Shown here: in pieces, positions 36,611 through 45,800 of the stretch
Layout of the letters: every line of letters begins with the position of its first letter
Position numbering within the stretch: the first letter of the stretch is position 1
DNA from: Methylomonas sp. LW13
GTDB lineage: Bacteria > Pseudomonadota > Gammaproteobacteria > Methylococcales > Methylomonadaceae
Length of the DNA stretch: 64,000 nt
Assembly: GCF_016865255.1 (NCBI RefSeq)
Contig: NZ_CP033381.1
Location: 4,030,001-4,094,000, forward strand
Direction: 5' to 3'
Translations under genes and position numbers: made by a program
The notes under the pieces: model-generated
What the model was told of the DNA's origin: nothing
Seen by the model: the letters and a program-made list of their open reading frames with translations, nothing else
Databases searched by the model: none

Positions 36611-37375
36611 CTATTGATGAAGATTAGCTAATAATTCAGCAGCACCGACTTCATTCGTTACCGCTAAGCTACCGTCATAGAAGGGCTCATGAAAAGCGCA
36701 TAACCGATAAAGCTTTATCACCTCTGCGGGACTAACATCCTGAATGGACCCAGCACTGGCATTCAAATAGGCTACGCATGCATCCCGCTTGACTCCAGTT
36801 CCGGATAGGGCATCCCAAAAGGTAGTCGTATCTGATAGGCTAGTTGGATCAAATATCGACGCAAAAGTAGTTGCATTCTTGTAAGTATAGCTGCCGGAGA
36901 TTCCACATTGGCTACCCGTGCTTGATGTCCCACCTGAAAAACTACTTTCAGCTAAAATGGCAGTACACATCGAAGCGGCCGGACTAGGTGGGACGGGATT
37001 TATGGGCGTATTTGTACCTTTTTTATAATATAGCGCCCCGTTGGATTTTCTCTCCACCCTGAAAGGACAGACGCGCGCCGCAATCCACTTCAAGTAATTT
37101 GGGTCCGTAGCAGTATCTACATTGCTTAGCCAGACGCTAGGAGACGTTCCTGCCCTACAAACCGACATATCCTCGGAATGACTCGACACATTGCCTGATT
37201 GCACTCCTGAGATGGTACATTGATAAACACTGCCTAAAGCGGTCTTACTGGTGAGTGTCATTAAAACCGGCGCGATCACACCTGCTTTCGCAAAAGACCT
37301 TCTGGATTTATCAAGTGACCTACCAACGTTCTGGGATTCTTCTGCAGTACGTTTCTGTTCATCTATTCTGTTCAT
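36611..37375 (-). CDS. Unknown Tat-signal protein, first gene of the HPr-rel-A group
   Basis: 254 aa from the ATG at 37375, which has GAGGG in front; an in-frame start at 37414 lacks one. Seen: a polar N-terminal 30 residues, then the twin-arginine motif SRRSFAK, a hydrophobic stretch (AGVIAPVLMTL) and TALGS, i.e. a Tat export signal. The mature part is rich in Ser, Thr and Gly and has several Cys (YQCTIS, MSVCRAG, RVCPFR, SMCTAI, SQCGIS, DACVAY, RLCAF) that could form disulfides or bind metal. I do not recognise a family. The extended N-terminus before the RR could be read by the PqqD-like partner. Candidate substrate of the kinase or nucleotidyltransferase; all inference. Confidence 0.7.
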   Translation of the reverse strand: MNRIDEQKRTAEESQNVGRSLDKSRRSFAKAGVIAPVLMTLTSKTALGSVYQCTISGVQSGNVSSHSEDMSVCRAGTSPSVWLSNVDTATDPNYLKWIAARVCPFRVERKSNGALYYKKGTNTPINPVPPSPAASMCTAILAESSFSGGTSSTGSQCGISGSYTYKNATTFASIFDPTSLSDTTTFWDALSGTGVKRDACVAYLNASAGSIQDVSPAEVIKLYRLCAFHEPFYDGSLAVTNEVGAAELLANLHQ

Positions 37376-37481
37376 CTGGAACCCTCTTAAATTAAACTTT
37401 GAATTGGTTCGCACTCTAGCAAAATACCTTGTATCTGTCTATTGCACACAGGTACAGATCCAGAATTTGAAAGTCGATCAT

Positions 37482-39365
37482 TTAACTATTTCGAAGAAAC
37501 GCTTCAAACATCAGCAATGACCAAATCGACGCGCTGTAATCGCGCAACCCGGACTGGTGTTGACTAACCAAATGATGCAAATAAGCGTCATCGAACCACC
37601 CAGTGCTTTTCAGAGTTTCCCCCAGTAAGGCCTGCTGAACACGCAGCTTTAACGGCCCTCTAAACCAACTACTCAATGGCACTGCAAACCCCATTTTGGG
37701 CCTGTAAAGAATATCACTGGGCAAATAAGGTTCCAACGCTTTCTTAAAAAGATATTTACCTTCTCGCCCATGTAGCTTTAAATCGGGCGGCAAGGTCGCC
37801 ATCCATTCGACTAGTTTATGATCCAACAGAGGTACTCGCACTTCCAGGGCATGAGCCATACTTGCCCGATCAACTTTAGTCAGAATATCGCCAGCCAGAT
37901 AAGTTTTTAAATCCAAATATTGCACCATTGACAATGGATGATCAGGGGCTTGCTGACTATACCGACGGAATACTTCAATAGCTTGATAACCCTGCAACTC
38001 GCTCTTTAGACTATCGCTAAATAATTGGCTGCGCATGCCGTTGGAGAGTACCGACACACTATGAAAATAACCCGCCATCGAGTCTCTACCGATAGACTCG
38101 AGCGTGGTCTTCGCCCTCAATACCTTTGGCGCCCAATCCAGCTTCGGATATACCTTGCCTAAGGTAGAGAACAAAGGCATCCGCAACGCATCAGGCAATA
38201 ATGCCCTCATCCTCTCTTCATAGGTATGCCAGCGATAGCGCCGGTAGCCAGCCAGATTTTCGTCGCCGCCATCGCCGGACAACACCACCGTCACCTGTTT
38301 CTTGGCCAATTCGCAAACCCGGTAAGTAGGTAACGCAGAACTGTCGGCATATGGCTCGTCATACAAACCGGACAATTGATCAATCAAACTAAAGTCTTCG
38401 GGATCGACTTGTTCGACTCGGTGTGCGGTGTGGTAACGGTCCGCAATCTGAGCAGCAAATTGCGCTTCGTTAAATTTAGGATCACCGAAGGAAATAGAAC
38501 ACGTATTGACCGGATCTTTGGATAGTCCCGCCATCAATGCCACTACGCCACTGGAGTCAACGCCGCCAGACAGAAAGGCCCCCAACGGCACGTCAGCGAC
38601 CATTCGAATTTTCACGGCTTCTCGCAAGCGCTCGATTAACTCTTCACCGGCTTCGGCTACGTTGCCCGCAGAAGCTGTCTGAAATTTAACGTCCCAATAT
38701 TGTTTAGGTCGAAAGCCTTTCTGCCCTCGTTTAATCGTTAGACAATATCCGGGCTCAAGCTTATAAACACCTTTATATATGGTTTTTGGATCGGGAATAT
38801 ACCCAAAGCCGAAATAGTCTTCTACCGCAGTAGGGTCAACATTTTTAGGCAGTAAAGGGTGTTGTTTCAATGCTTTCAGTTCGGAACCGAAAATGAACTG
38901 ACCGTTACTTAATTCGGCATAAAACAGCGGTTTTACACCGAGACGATCTCTGGCCAAAAATAATGTTTGCCGCGGCCTATCCCAAATCCCAAATGCAAAC
39001 ATGCCGCGCAAGCGTTCCACGCAAGACTCACCCCAAGCTTGCCAAGCATAGAGAATGACTTCTGTATCGCAATGAGTCCTGAAGCTAAAGCCCAATGCCT
39101 CCAATTCTTCTCGCAATTCCGGAAAATTATAGACTTCGCCGTTATAGGTCAGCACCACATTGCCATCCTGACTATGCATGGGTTGCTGACCGCTGGACAA
39201 GTCAATAATGGACAGTCTGCGATGCCCAAACCCCAAACCAGGCTCAGTATGCAAACCGCCTTCGTCTGGCCCCCGGTGAAACTGGGATTCGTTCATCCGC
39301 GACAACAAATTGCGGTCTATTTCACTAGCACCTGTAATATCGAAAATACCGACTATGCCGCACAT
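37482..39365 (-). CDS. XrtA/PEP-CTERM system amidotransferase (asparagine synthase family)
   Basis: 627 aa enzyme with a complete glutaminase domain (starts MCGIVGIF; catalytic Cys2) and synthase domain (SGGVDSSGVVAL, LSGDGGDENLAGY). It is the TIGR03108-type amidotransferase of exosortase A EPS loci, thought to amidate a sugar acid or another EPS constituent. It is 20 bp downstream of the TIGR03088 glycosyltransferase gene. Free asparagine formation is possible but less likely in this context. Confidence 0.9.
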   Translation of the reverse strand: MCGIVGIFDITGASEIDRNLLSRMNESQFHRGPDEGGLHTEPGLGFGHRRLSIIDLSSGQQPMHSQDGNVVLTYNGEVYNFPELREELEALGFSFRTHCDTEVILYAWQAWGESCVERLRGMFAFGIWDRPRQTLFLARDRLGVKPLFYAELSNGQFIFGSELKALKQHPLLPKNVDPTAVEDYFGFGYIPDPKTIYKGVYKLEPGYCLTIKRGQKGFRPKQYWDVKFQTASAGNVAEAGEELIERLREAVKIRMVADVPLGAFLSGGVDSSGVVALMAGLSKDPVNTCSISFGDPKFNEAQFAAQIADRYHTAHRVEQVDPEDFSLIDQLSGLYDEPYADSSALPTYRVCELAKKQVTVVLSGDGGDENLAGYRRYRWHTYEERMRALLPDALRMPLFSTLGKVYPKLDWAPKVLRAKTTLESIGRDSMAGYFHSVSVLSNGMRSQLFSDSLKSELQGYQAIEVFRRYSQQAPDHPLSMVQYLDLKTYLAGDILTKVDRASMAHALEVRVPLLDHKLVEWMATLPPDLKLHGREGKYLFKKALEPYLPSDILYRPKMGFAVPLSSWFRGPLKLRVQQALLGETLKSTGWFDDAYLHHLVSQHQSGLRDYSASIWSLLMFEAFLRNS

Positions 39366-39385
39366 ATGAGTTCTCTCTGAATCAT

Positions 39386-40522
39386 TTACTGCTTGTCATA
39401 AACTTGCCGATAGCGGTTCACCATGCTATCGATTGAAAATTCCGCCTGAATCCGCTGAAGCGAAGCTTCGCCTAAATGTCGCCGTTTGCCGTCATCCAGC
39501 ACCAACTCGCGCATTGCAGATGACATGCCCTTTACATCCTCTTTTTCTACCAGACACCCGGTTTTTCCGTCCAGCACCAGCTCGGGGTTGCCGCCGACTC
39601 GAGTGGCGATAACCGGCAAACCGCTAGCCATCGCCTCCAATATAGTATTGGAAATACCTTCCGCCTTTGAAGGCAATACGAAAATATCAAGGCTGCGCAA
39701 AATTTGGGGAATGTCGTCACGCTCGCCGGGTAACCAGGCTTTATCGATCAGGCTGGCGGCACTCAATAGGTCAAGCGCTTCGGCTCGCAAAGGCCCGTCA
39801 CCAATCAAAAGCAATCGGGCAATTTGGGCAAATTCCGGGGATTGTTGACAAGCATCGATAAACGCCCTAACCAGCGTCAATTGATCTTTCACGCCGTGCA
39901 TGCGCCCGACCGTACCGATCACCAGCTTTTCATGCAAATTCAGTGAGCAACCGTCCGGTATTGGTCTACTTCCGGCACGAGGATAAAACGTTTTGGTATC
40001 GACACCGTTACAGATTCGCGTGATTTTATCTGAAGAAATGCCCACTCGATTCAGCAGATAATTCTGTAAATGCTGCGACAAAGGAATGAAGCGATGGATG
40101 ATTAAACCTAAACCCCGCCTTAGCCATTGATATTTGACATTACTGCCATCCGGATCGAAGACATCCCAACCATGCTCGCCATGCACCCGATAAGGCACGC
40201 CGGCTAACAATGCGCAAATCTGATATTCGATAGCCGCTAAATTACGGGTATGCACGATAGCCGGCTGCCATTGTTTCAACAAGCGATAGACTGCATAAAA
40301 CGAAGCCCAGTCCTGACCTGGCCGTTTATGCAACTGGTGAACGATCACATCTTGCCGTTTGATACGTTGGCTGAATTCGGTACTATCCGCCAAACAGATA
40401 ATGGCATGCCGGTAACTGTCTTCCGGTAGATTGTTGATGATATTGACCAGGCCGTTCTCCAGACCGCCAATTCCTAACCGATAAATGATGTGCACGATTA
40501 ACGGCGGTAACGGCTTGGACAT
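39386..40522 (-). CDS. PEP-CTERM/XrtA glycosyltransferase (TIGR03088-like)
   Basis: GT-B enzyme. The stretches IVHIIYRLGIGGLENGLVN, LHKRPGQDWASF, VHTRNLAAIEYQ and VHGEHGWDVFDPDG match the TIGR03088 pattern closely. The donor side has FVLPSKAEGISNTILEAMAS. It begins one base after the upstream gene ends (40523), so translation is coupled. In other exosortase A loci xrtA often lies between this gene and the TIGR03087 gene; here it does not. Confidence 0.92.
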   Translation of the reverse strand: MSKPLPPLIVHIIYRLGIGGLENGLVNIINNLPEDSYRHAIICLADSTEFSQRIKRQDVIVHQLHKRPGQDWASFYAVYRLLKQWQPAIVHTRNLAAIEYQICALLAGVPYRVHGEHGWDVFDPDGSNVKYQWLRRGLGLIIHRFIPLSQHLQNYLLNRVGISSDKITRICNGVDTKTFYPRAGSRPIPDGCSLNLHEKLVIGTVGRMHGVKDQLTLVRAFIDACQQSPEFAQIARLLLIGDGPLRAEALDLLSAASLIDKAWLPGERDDIPQILRSLDIFVLPSKAEGISNTILEAMASGLPVIATRVGGNPELVLDGKTGCLVEKEDVKGMSSAMRELVLDDGKRRHLGEASLQRIQAEFSIDSMVNRYRQVYDKQ

Positions 40523-41728
40523 TTATGCAGACTCGCCCGCTATCAATCGGCACAAGCGTTGGCCGTTCTGCTCCCAACTGAAATCGCTTTCCACATAGCG
40601 GCGATTGATGTTAGCCGATTCGACCGGCTGACTCAAAAACCGTAAAACTTGGCAGGCAAAGTCTTCGGGAGCGTCGGTTATCGCCACCTGCAGATCCGCC
40701 CCACCAGATATACCTTCCATAGCCGCCGTAGTAGCCACTATCGGCTTCGCCATCGCCATCGCTTCCAACACCTTGTTTTGAATCCCTCTGGCAATTCGCA
40801 AGGGTGCGACGACAACGTCAGCAAAAGCTACATAGGGCCTGACATCGTCAACCCGACCGGTCACAATGACGCCTGAGTCTTTATCCGCCAGTTGCAACAC
40901 CTCTTTGGCAGGCTTGGAACCCACTATATAAAAATGTACTTTAGGCAGGCGGCTTTTAATAACTGGCAATACCTGCTCGGCAAACCATTTGACCGCATCA
41001 ACATTGGCCCAATAATCCATCGCTCCCGTGAAAACTATAGCGTGCTGCTTGGCCGGAAAGGGCGTTTGCCAAGACAAATCCGGATCGAAACTATCCGTAT
41101 CCACACCGTTGTTCACAAAACCAATTTTGCTTGCCCATTCAGGCGCCAAAGCTTTGAACAAACCTGCTTCTTGTTCGGATACGAATATTGTCGCATCAGC
41201 CCATGCTGCGATACGTCGCTCATAGGCCAAAAGCTTTTCGGCTTCACGCCGGTAAACCCAATTGGCTGGCCAGCGCTTGCTGAAGGCATATTGCTGCCAT
41301 TTGTCGGAATCGACATCGACAAAATCGGCTACACAATACAAGTTGGTATATTTCTCCACGTATTGCGCCATCGGCGATGAAAAAATCATCGCCCGCTCAA
41401 TACCCTGTTCGTTAATAGTCTTATCCACCCACTCTTGCAACCCACGGTTTCGGTAATAAGGCAAACTCAAGGCTTCGCCACTCAACAAGCCTGCCAAACT
41501 TTTGATTTTGCCGATCTTGGGATTTAATTCGATACAGCAAGTATCCGCACAGAAAGACTTTAAGGCGTCGAGATGCCGCTTGTCATCAGGATCATCAATA
41601 AAGGTACCGAGGAATATCCGGTATTCGGCGGCTAACGCCTGCAAAAAATGAAATGAACGAATCTTATCGCCCTTGTTGGGCGGATAAGGAATACGATGGA
41701 CCAAGTAAAGTAATTTAGGCTTTTCCAT
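40523..41728 (-). CDS. PEP-CTERM/XrtA glycosyltransferase (TIGR03087-like)
   Basis: GT-B enzyme with the family opening LYLVHRIPYPPNKGDKIRSF and the donor part VFTGAMDYWANVDAVKWFAE and VVVAPLRIARGIQNKVLEAM. The ATG at 41728 overlaps the stop of the FemAB-like gene (TAATG), which decides the start; a longer frame extends to 41752. 401 aa. Acts in EPS repeat-unit assembly, sugar unknown. Confidence 0.92.
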   Translation of the reverse strand: MEKPKLLYLVHRIPYPPNKGDKIRSFHFLQALAAEYRIFLGTFIDDPDDKRHLDALKSFCADTCCIELNPKIGKIKSLAGLLSGEALSLPYYRNRGLQEWVDKTINEQGIERAMIFSSPMAQYVEKYTNLYCVADFVDVDSDKWQQYAFSKRWPANWVYRREAEKLLAYERRIAAWADATIFVSEQEAGLFKALAPEWASKIGFVNNGVDTDSFDPDLSWQTPFPAKQHAIVFTGAMDYWANVDAVKWFAEQVLPVIKSRLPKVHFYIVGSKPAKEVLQLADKDSGVIVTGRVDDVRPYVAFADVVVAPLRIARGIQNKVLEAMAMAKPIVATTAAMEGISGGADLQVAITDAPEDFACQVLRFLSQPVESANINRRYVESDFSWEQNGQRLCRLIAGESA

Positions 41729-42747
41729 TAGCCTAAGTCCTTGGCAAGCCAAGGGCCAATTAGCTGACTAAGCGGCAAAGGCAAACGCTTCCAAGCCGCA
41801 ATAAACAAGCGGTATTTAGGATTTAGCGGATTGATTTCGGGTATTTGTTTGGCTTTAACCAGATCAACCTCGTAATAGAGCGGTTCCGGTTCAAAACCCC
41901 AGTGCTTTTTAAAGCGATAAGAGCCCGTGCCAACTTTACTGCGACCATAATCGAAAATCTTGCAGCCCTTTTCCACCGCACGCCGCATCACTTCCCAATA
42001 CATGAAATCGTTGCCTTTCAAATCACGGGCTGCGTCGGTGCCGCCGCCGTAATACGGCAAAACCTCGTCCTTGAAATAAAAACTCATTACGCTGGCCACT
42101 AATTGACCTTCGTGCTCTATCGTGAGCACCTCGCAACTCTCACCAAATACATCCTGCAAAATTTGAAAATATCTTTTCGGAAATACCGGGGTGCCTAAAT
42201 TCCGGACACTTTCGGAATAGGCGCGATACAAACGTTCGACATTATCGTCTATGACACTGGTAAGACCGGCTTTAATGCCGGCCCGCACCATTGCCCGCTG
42301 TTTACGCGGAATCGCATTCAGATTTTTTTCGACATCTGGATCGAGTTCTTTTCTAAACGTGACATAGAGTTCTTTGTGCGGCCAATCCGGGTGATGCTGT
42401 TGTCGACTTCTCATCTCCAGACTATCCACGCCCAATTCCCTAGCAAGTTGTTGTGCTTTGCTTTGTAAGCCTGCGAAGGCTTCATCATTGCTTGCGACAA
42501 TTCCCCCATAAACACAAAATGCGTTTGAAACCAAAGAATTACCAAACAACAAGCTATTGACATGAGTCAAGGGCAAAATACCGGTAATTTCGCCATCTTG
42601 CTCTGTGTAGTAATAATAGGTGTTATGTCCGAAAGCCTGCTTTATCACTTGCTGCCAAGCCGATAAATGAAAAAAGCTGCCATCGGCCGAAGCCATGACA
42701 TAGTGATCCCAACGCTCTCTTTGGGAAGGCTCAAGTAATTTGATCAT
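41728..42747 (-). CDS. FemAB-like XrtA/PEP-CTERM-associated protein
   Basis: 339 aa GNAT-fold protein of the FemAB kind (TIGR03019-like). Seen: DGSFFHLSAWQQVIKQAFGH at the N-terminus, FRKELDPDVEKNLNAIPRKQ, YYGGGTDAARDLKGNDFMYWE and DYGRSKVGTGSYRFKKHWGF. FemAB enzymes transfer amino acids from aminoacyl-tRNA to a glycan or peptide. In these loci it may add an amino acid to the EPS or to its lipid-linked precursor. 6 bp from the deacetylase gene upstream. Confidence 0.9.
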   Translation of the reverse strand: MIKLLEPSQRERWDHYVMASADGSFFHLSAWQQVIKQAFGHNTYYYYTEQDGEITGILPLTHVNSLLFGNSLVSNAFCVYGGIVASNDEAFAGLQSKAQQLARELGVDSLEMRSRQQHHPDWPHKELYVTFRKELDPDVEKNLNAIPRKQRAMVRAGIKAGLTSVIDDNVERLYRAYSESVRNLGTPVFPKRYFQILQDVFGESCEVLTIEHEGQLVASVMSFYFKDEVLPYYGGGTDAARDLKGNDFMYWEVMRRAVEKGCKIFDYGRSKVGTGSYRFKKHWGFEPEPLYYEVDLVKAKQIPEINPLNPKYRLFIAAWKRLPLPLSQLIGPWLAKDLG

Positions 42748-42753
42748 GACTGA

Positions 42754-43617
42754 CTATGATGATGTGTCTGTTTGTTTGCTTAGAAACACGCTCTGCATGG
42801 TATCCCAAGCAAAATCAGCAAGTAAGCTGTTAAGGCGATTTTCCATTCGACCCAGATTCAGATAATGTCTAAAGCGGGTTTTAAATGACAGGTCATGCTG
42901 CCGCGGTTGCTCTGGATCTATTTCCCAAGGGTGAAAATAAAAAATACCTGACTGGTTTTCGCATTTGTTGAGGTGGCGATAAGCCCATTTCGAAAATTGG
43001 TACGGATACAATCTAAAAAATCCGCCGCCGCCACAGGGAACATTACGATTCAGAATTTTCAATGTAGTAATCGGAATTTCCAACAGTTTCGGCGCGTTGC
43101 CCGGCCGATAGGCGAAGCGAGGAGCTCCCGGCATACCGTATAAATCATGCTTGACCGGGTAAATACTGGAACTGTACTGAAAGCCTTCATCCTCAAGGAC
43201 TTCTAAGGCCCAAAGATTTTTGGCGCCAATTGAATAACTAGCCGCCCGATAACCCACAATTGGCTGATCACCAATATCTTCAAGAATCTGCCGGCTAATT
43301 CTAATGTCTTCCCGGAACTGATCCGGTGTTTGTTCGGTTACGCGGGTGTGTTGATAACCATGCGACGCGAGTTCATGCCCTTCATCGACAATCCGCTTAA
43401 CCAACTGCGGGTAACGCTCAGCCACCCAGCCCAAGGTAAAAAACGTTGCTTTTACTTGATGTTGAGCAAACAAATCCAAAATCTTCTGGGTGTTCCGCTC
43501 TACCCGGTGAGGTAAAGCATCCCACTGATTACGCTGAATATTCGTCTCAAAAGCCGAGACCTGAAAATAATCCTCGACATCGACCGTCATGGCATTAACC
43601 CGCACAGGCAAATTCAT
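42754..43617 (-). CDS. XrtA system polysaccharide deacetylase
   Basis: NodB-type deacetylase (TIGR03006-like), 287 aa. Seen: MTVDVEDYFQVSAFE with the catalytic Asp, TFFTLGWVAERYPQLVKRI, GHELASHGYQHTRV with the metal His pair, YRAASYSIG and FYFHPWEID. It removes N-acetyl groups from the EPS and commonly works in the periplasm, but no signal peptide is visible. 6 bp after wecB. Confidence 0.92.
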   Translation of the reverse strand: MNLPVRVNAMTVDVEDYFQVSAFETNIQRNQWDALPHRVERNTQKILDLFAQHQVKATFFTLGWVAERYPQLVKRIVDEGHELASHGYQHTRVTEQTPDQFREDIRISRQILEDIGDQPIVGYRAASYSIGAKNLWALEVLEDEGFQYSSSIYPVKHDLYGMPGAPRFAYRPGNAPKLLEIPITTLKILNRNVPCGGGGFFRLYPYQFSKWAYRHLNKCENQSGIFYFHPWEIDPEQPRQHDLSFKTRFRHYLNLGRMENRLNSLLADFAWDTMQSVFLSKQTDTSS

Positions 43618-43623
43618 ACAGTT

Positions 43624-44751
43624 TTACCTTGCCAACTCATAACGACGCACAATTTCATCGACGATGCGATCAGCCGCTTTACCGTCCCAATATTCCGGGA
43701 CTCGACCACTCTTACCGCCAGTGTGCAAAATATCATCAACACATTGCATGATTTTGGCCGGATCGGTTCCCACAATAGTATTCGTTCCCTCGGTGATCGT
43801 GATCGGCCTTTCGGTATTTTCCCGCAAAGTCACACAAGGTACACCCAATGCGGTGGTTTCTTCCTGTAAACCACCGGAATCAGTCAAAACCAATTGGGCT
43901 GATTGCATCAAACCGAGCATTTCCAAATATGCCACCGGCGGCAACATAATCACTCGCTGTTGCGGCAATAATTGCAGCAAACCCGCTTCCGCAATTTTTT
44001 GCTGAGTGCGAGGGTGAACCGGGAATATCACAGGGAGTTTTTCACTAATATCACCCACTACCCGAACCAAGCGCTCCAGTGTTTCGGGGTCGTCAACATT
44101 AGAAGGTCGGTGTAATGTTAATAAGGCGTAAGCTTTTTCCGAAACAACCTGCTTAGAACCGTATCGCTGCAATGTTTCCGCCAAAGAAGAGGCTTGCTGG
44201 CAGTTAGCCAAAAGCGTGTCGATCATCACGTTCCCAGTAAAGTATATCCGCTGTTCTGCAATCCCCTCCCTTGTCAAATTATCCGCCGCCGCACGTTCCG
44301 TAGTGAATAGCAAGTCAGATAGCTGGTCGGTCAAAATCCGGTTAATCTCTTCCGGCATTTGCCGATCATAACTTCTTAAACCGGCTTCAACATGAATCAG
44401 TGGAATGTTCTTTTTCACTGCGACCAACCCGCAGGCGATGGTGGAATTGACGTCGCCGACAACCAATACCGCAAAAGGCTTAACATCATCCAAAACCGGC
44501 TCAAAGCGCAACATGACATTTGCAGTCTGCACGGCGTGACTGCCAGATCCGACCCCCAAATCTTTGTCCGGCTCCGGAATACCGAGCTGTTGGAAAAAAG
44601 TATCTTTCATGGCCTGGTCGTAATGCTGCCCGGTATGCACCAAATAAGGAGTGATCAAATGGCTAACAGCTTGCAACTGTCTAATAATGGGCGCCATTTT
44701 CATGAAATTAGGTCGCGCGCCAACCACGCAAACCAAGACTTTAGGGAACAT
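43624..44751 (-). CDS. wecB: UDP-N-acetylglucosamine 2-epimerase (non-hydrolysing)
   Basis: Interconverts UDP-GlcNAc and UDP-ManNAc, supplying a sugar donor for the EPS. Seen: GARPNFMKMAPIIRQL, HTGQHYD, HVEAGLRSYDRQMPEE, PVHPRTQ, LTDSGGLQEETTALGVPC and RENTERP. 375 aa is usual. Its start at 44751 lies 3 bp after the end of the ATPase gene. Presence inside the locus suggests ManNAc or a derivative (ManNAcA) in the polymer. Confidence 0.93.
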   Translation of the reverse strand: MFPKVLVCVVGARPNFMKMAPIIRQLQAVSHLITPYLVHTGQHYDQAMKDTFFQQLGIPEPDKDLGVGSGSHAVQTANVMLRFEPVLDDVKPFAVLVVGDVNSTIACGLVAVKKNIPLIHVEAGLRSYDRQMPEEINRILTDQLSDLLFTTERAAADNLTREGIAEQRIYFTGNVMIDTLLANCQQASSLAETLQRYGSKQVVSEKAYALLTLHRPSNVDDPETLERLVRVVGDISEKLPVIFPVHPRTQQKIAEAGLLQLLPQQRVIMLPPVAYLEMLGLMQSAQLVLTDSGGLQEETTALGVPCVTLRENTERPITITEGTNTIVGTDPAKIMQCVDDILHTGGKSGRVPEYWDGKAADRIVDEIVRRYELAR

Positions 44752-44754
44752 TTT

Positions 44755-45789
44755 TTAATCCAGGGAGGTTGTTGTATCGCTATATACGGCATCCATATCC
44801 AATTGCAGCAGAATAGCTTTTCTAAGTAACGCTTTTTCTTTATTCAGACTGTTTCGAAGATTGGTGACAACTTCTTCTAGTCTGGCAATCCGATGCTCAA
44901 GAGATTCTGAGTCAACACCACTGAAACGATGTAAAGGCGGCATGGAATTCTCATACTCCTCGTCAGCGGCTTCGAGTAACATTTCTTCCTTAACCTCGAC
45001 AATCACTTTGGTGACCGCCTGCTCATCCAGCAGCTTCAACTCCTCCAAATAACCGAACAATAGCAGACGATCACACAAGGAATTAATGCGCCTAGGAATA
45101 CCGCCGCTAAACTCATGAATCACCTCGAAAACACTGGGCGTAAACTCGGGAGTTCCCGTCCAGCCGGCAGTTTGCAACCTAAAAAGTATATATTCTTTAG
45201 TCTCTTCCAAATCCAATGGATCAAGTTGAAATGTGGATACAATCCGTTGTTTCAGCTGCTCCATATCCGCGGAGTATATAGTACGTTTCAATTCGGTTTG
45301 CCCAACCAGAAACACCTGAAAAACGGGATTGCCGTTAACATCCAAATTGGTAAGCATGCGCAACTCTTCCAAGGACTGTTTAGGCAAATTTTGTGCTTCA
45401 TCTACGATTAACAATAATCGCCTTCCCTCTCTGGCTTTTTCAGCGATAAATTTTTCGAATCCCGATAATAAACTAGCTTTATCCGTTAGGGAAAATGAAA
45501 AACCAAATGTCGATGCAGCCATCCGCAAGGTGTCTTCGGGACCCACTTGAGAAGTCATCATCACACCAATTAACAATTTCTCCTTATTCAAATTTTTTAT
45601 CAAACTCTTTACCAGCATAGTTTTACCTGTGCCAGGTGAGCCGATAACGAGCACAAAGCCTTCACCTTGCGTCAAGCCGTAATGCATATAAGCTAAAGCA
45701 CGCTTATGCACGGAGCTCTGGAAAAAGAAATCTGGGTCTGCGCTTAACTGAAAAGGCTTTTGGGTGAGATTATAAAATCCGTCGTACAT
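44755..45789 (-). CDS. XrtA/PEP-CTERM-associated ATPase (ExeA-like)
   Basis: AAA+ ATPase of TIGR03015 type, related to ExeA. Seen: MYDGFYNLTQKPFQLSADP at the N-terminus, Walker A GSPGTGKTMLV, Walker B LLLIVDEAQNL and the GIPRRINSLCDRLL sensor region. The C-terminus has a short coiled coil (EHRIARLEEVVTNLRNSL). It probably moves or assembles export components in the inner membrane. 344 aa. Confidence 0.92.
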   Translation of the reverse strand: MYDGFYNLTQKPFQLSADPDFFFQSSVHKRALAYMHYGLTQGEGFVLVIGSPGTGKTMLVKSLIKNLNKEKLLIGVMMTSQVGPEDTLRMAASTFGFSFSLTDKASLLSGFEKFIAEKAREGRRLLLIVDEAQNLPKQSLEELRMLTNLDVNGNPVFQVFLVGQTELKRTIYSADMEQLKQRIVSTFQLDPLDLEETKEYILFRLQTAGWTGTPEFTPSVFEVIHEFSGGIPRRINSLCDRLLLFGYLEELKLLDEQAVTKVIVEVKEEMLLEAADEEYENSMPPLHRFSGVDSESLEHRIARLEEVVTNLRNSLNKEKALLRKAILLQLDMDAVYSDTTTSLD

Positions 45790-45800
45790 GTAGTTTCTAT

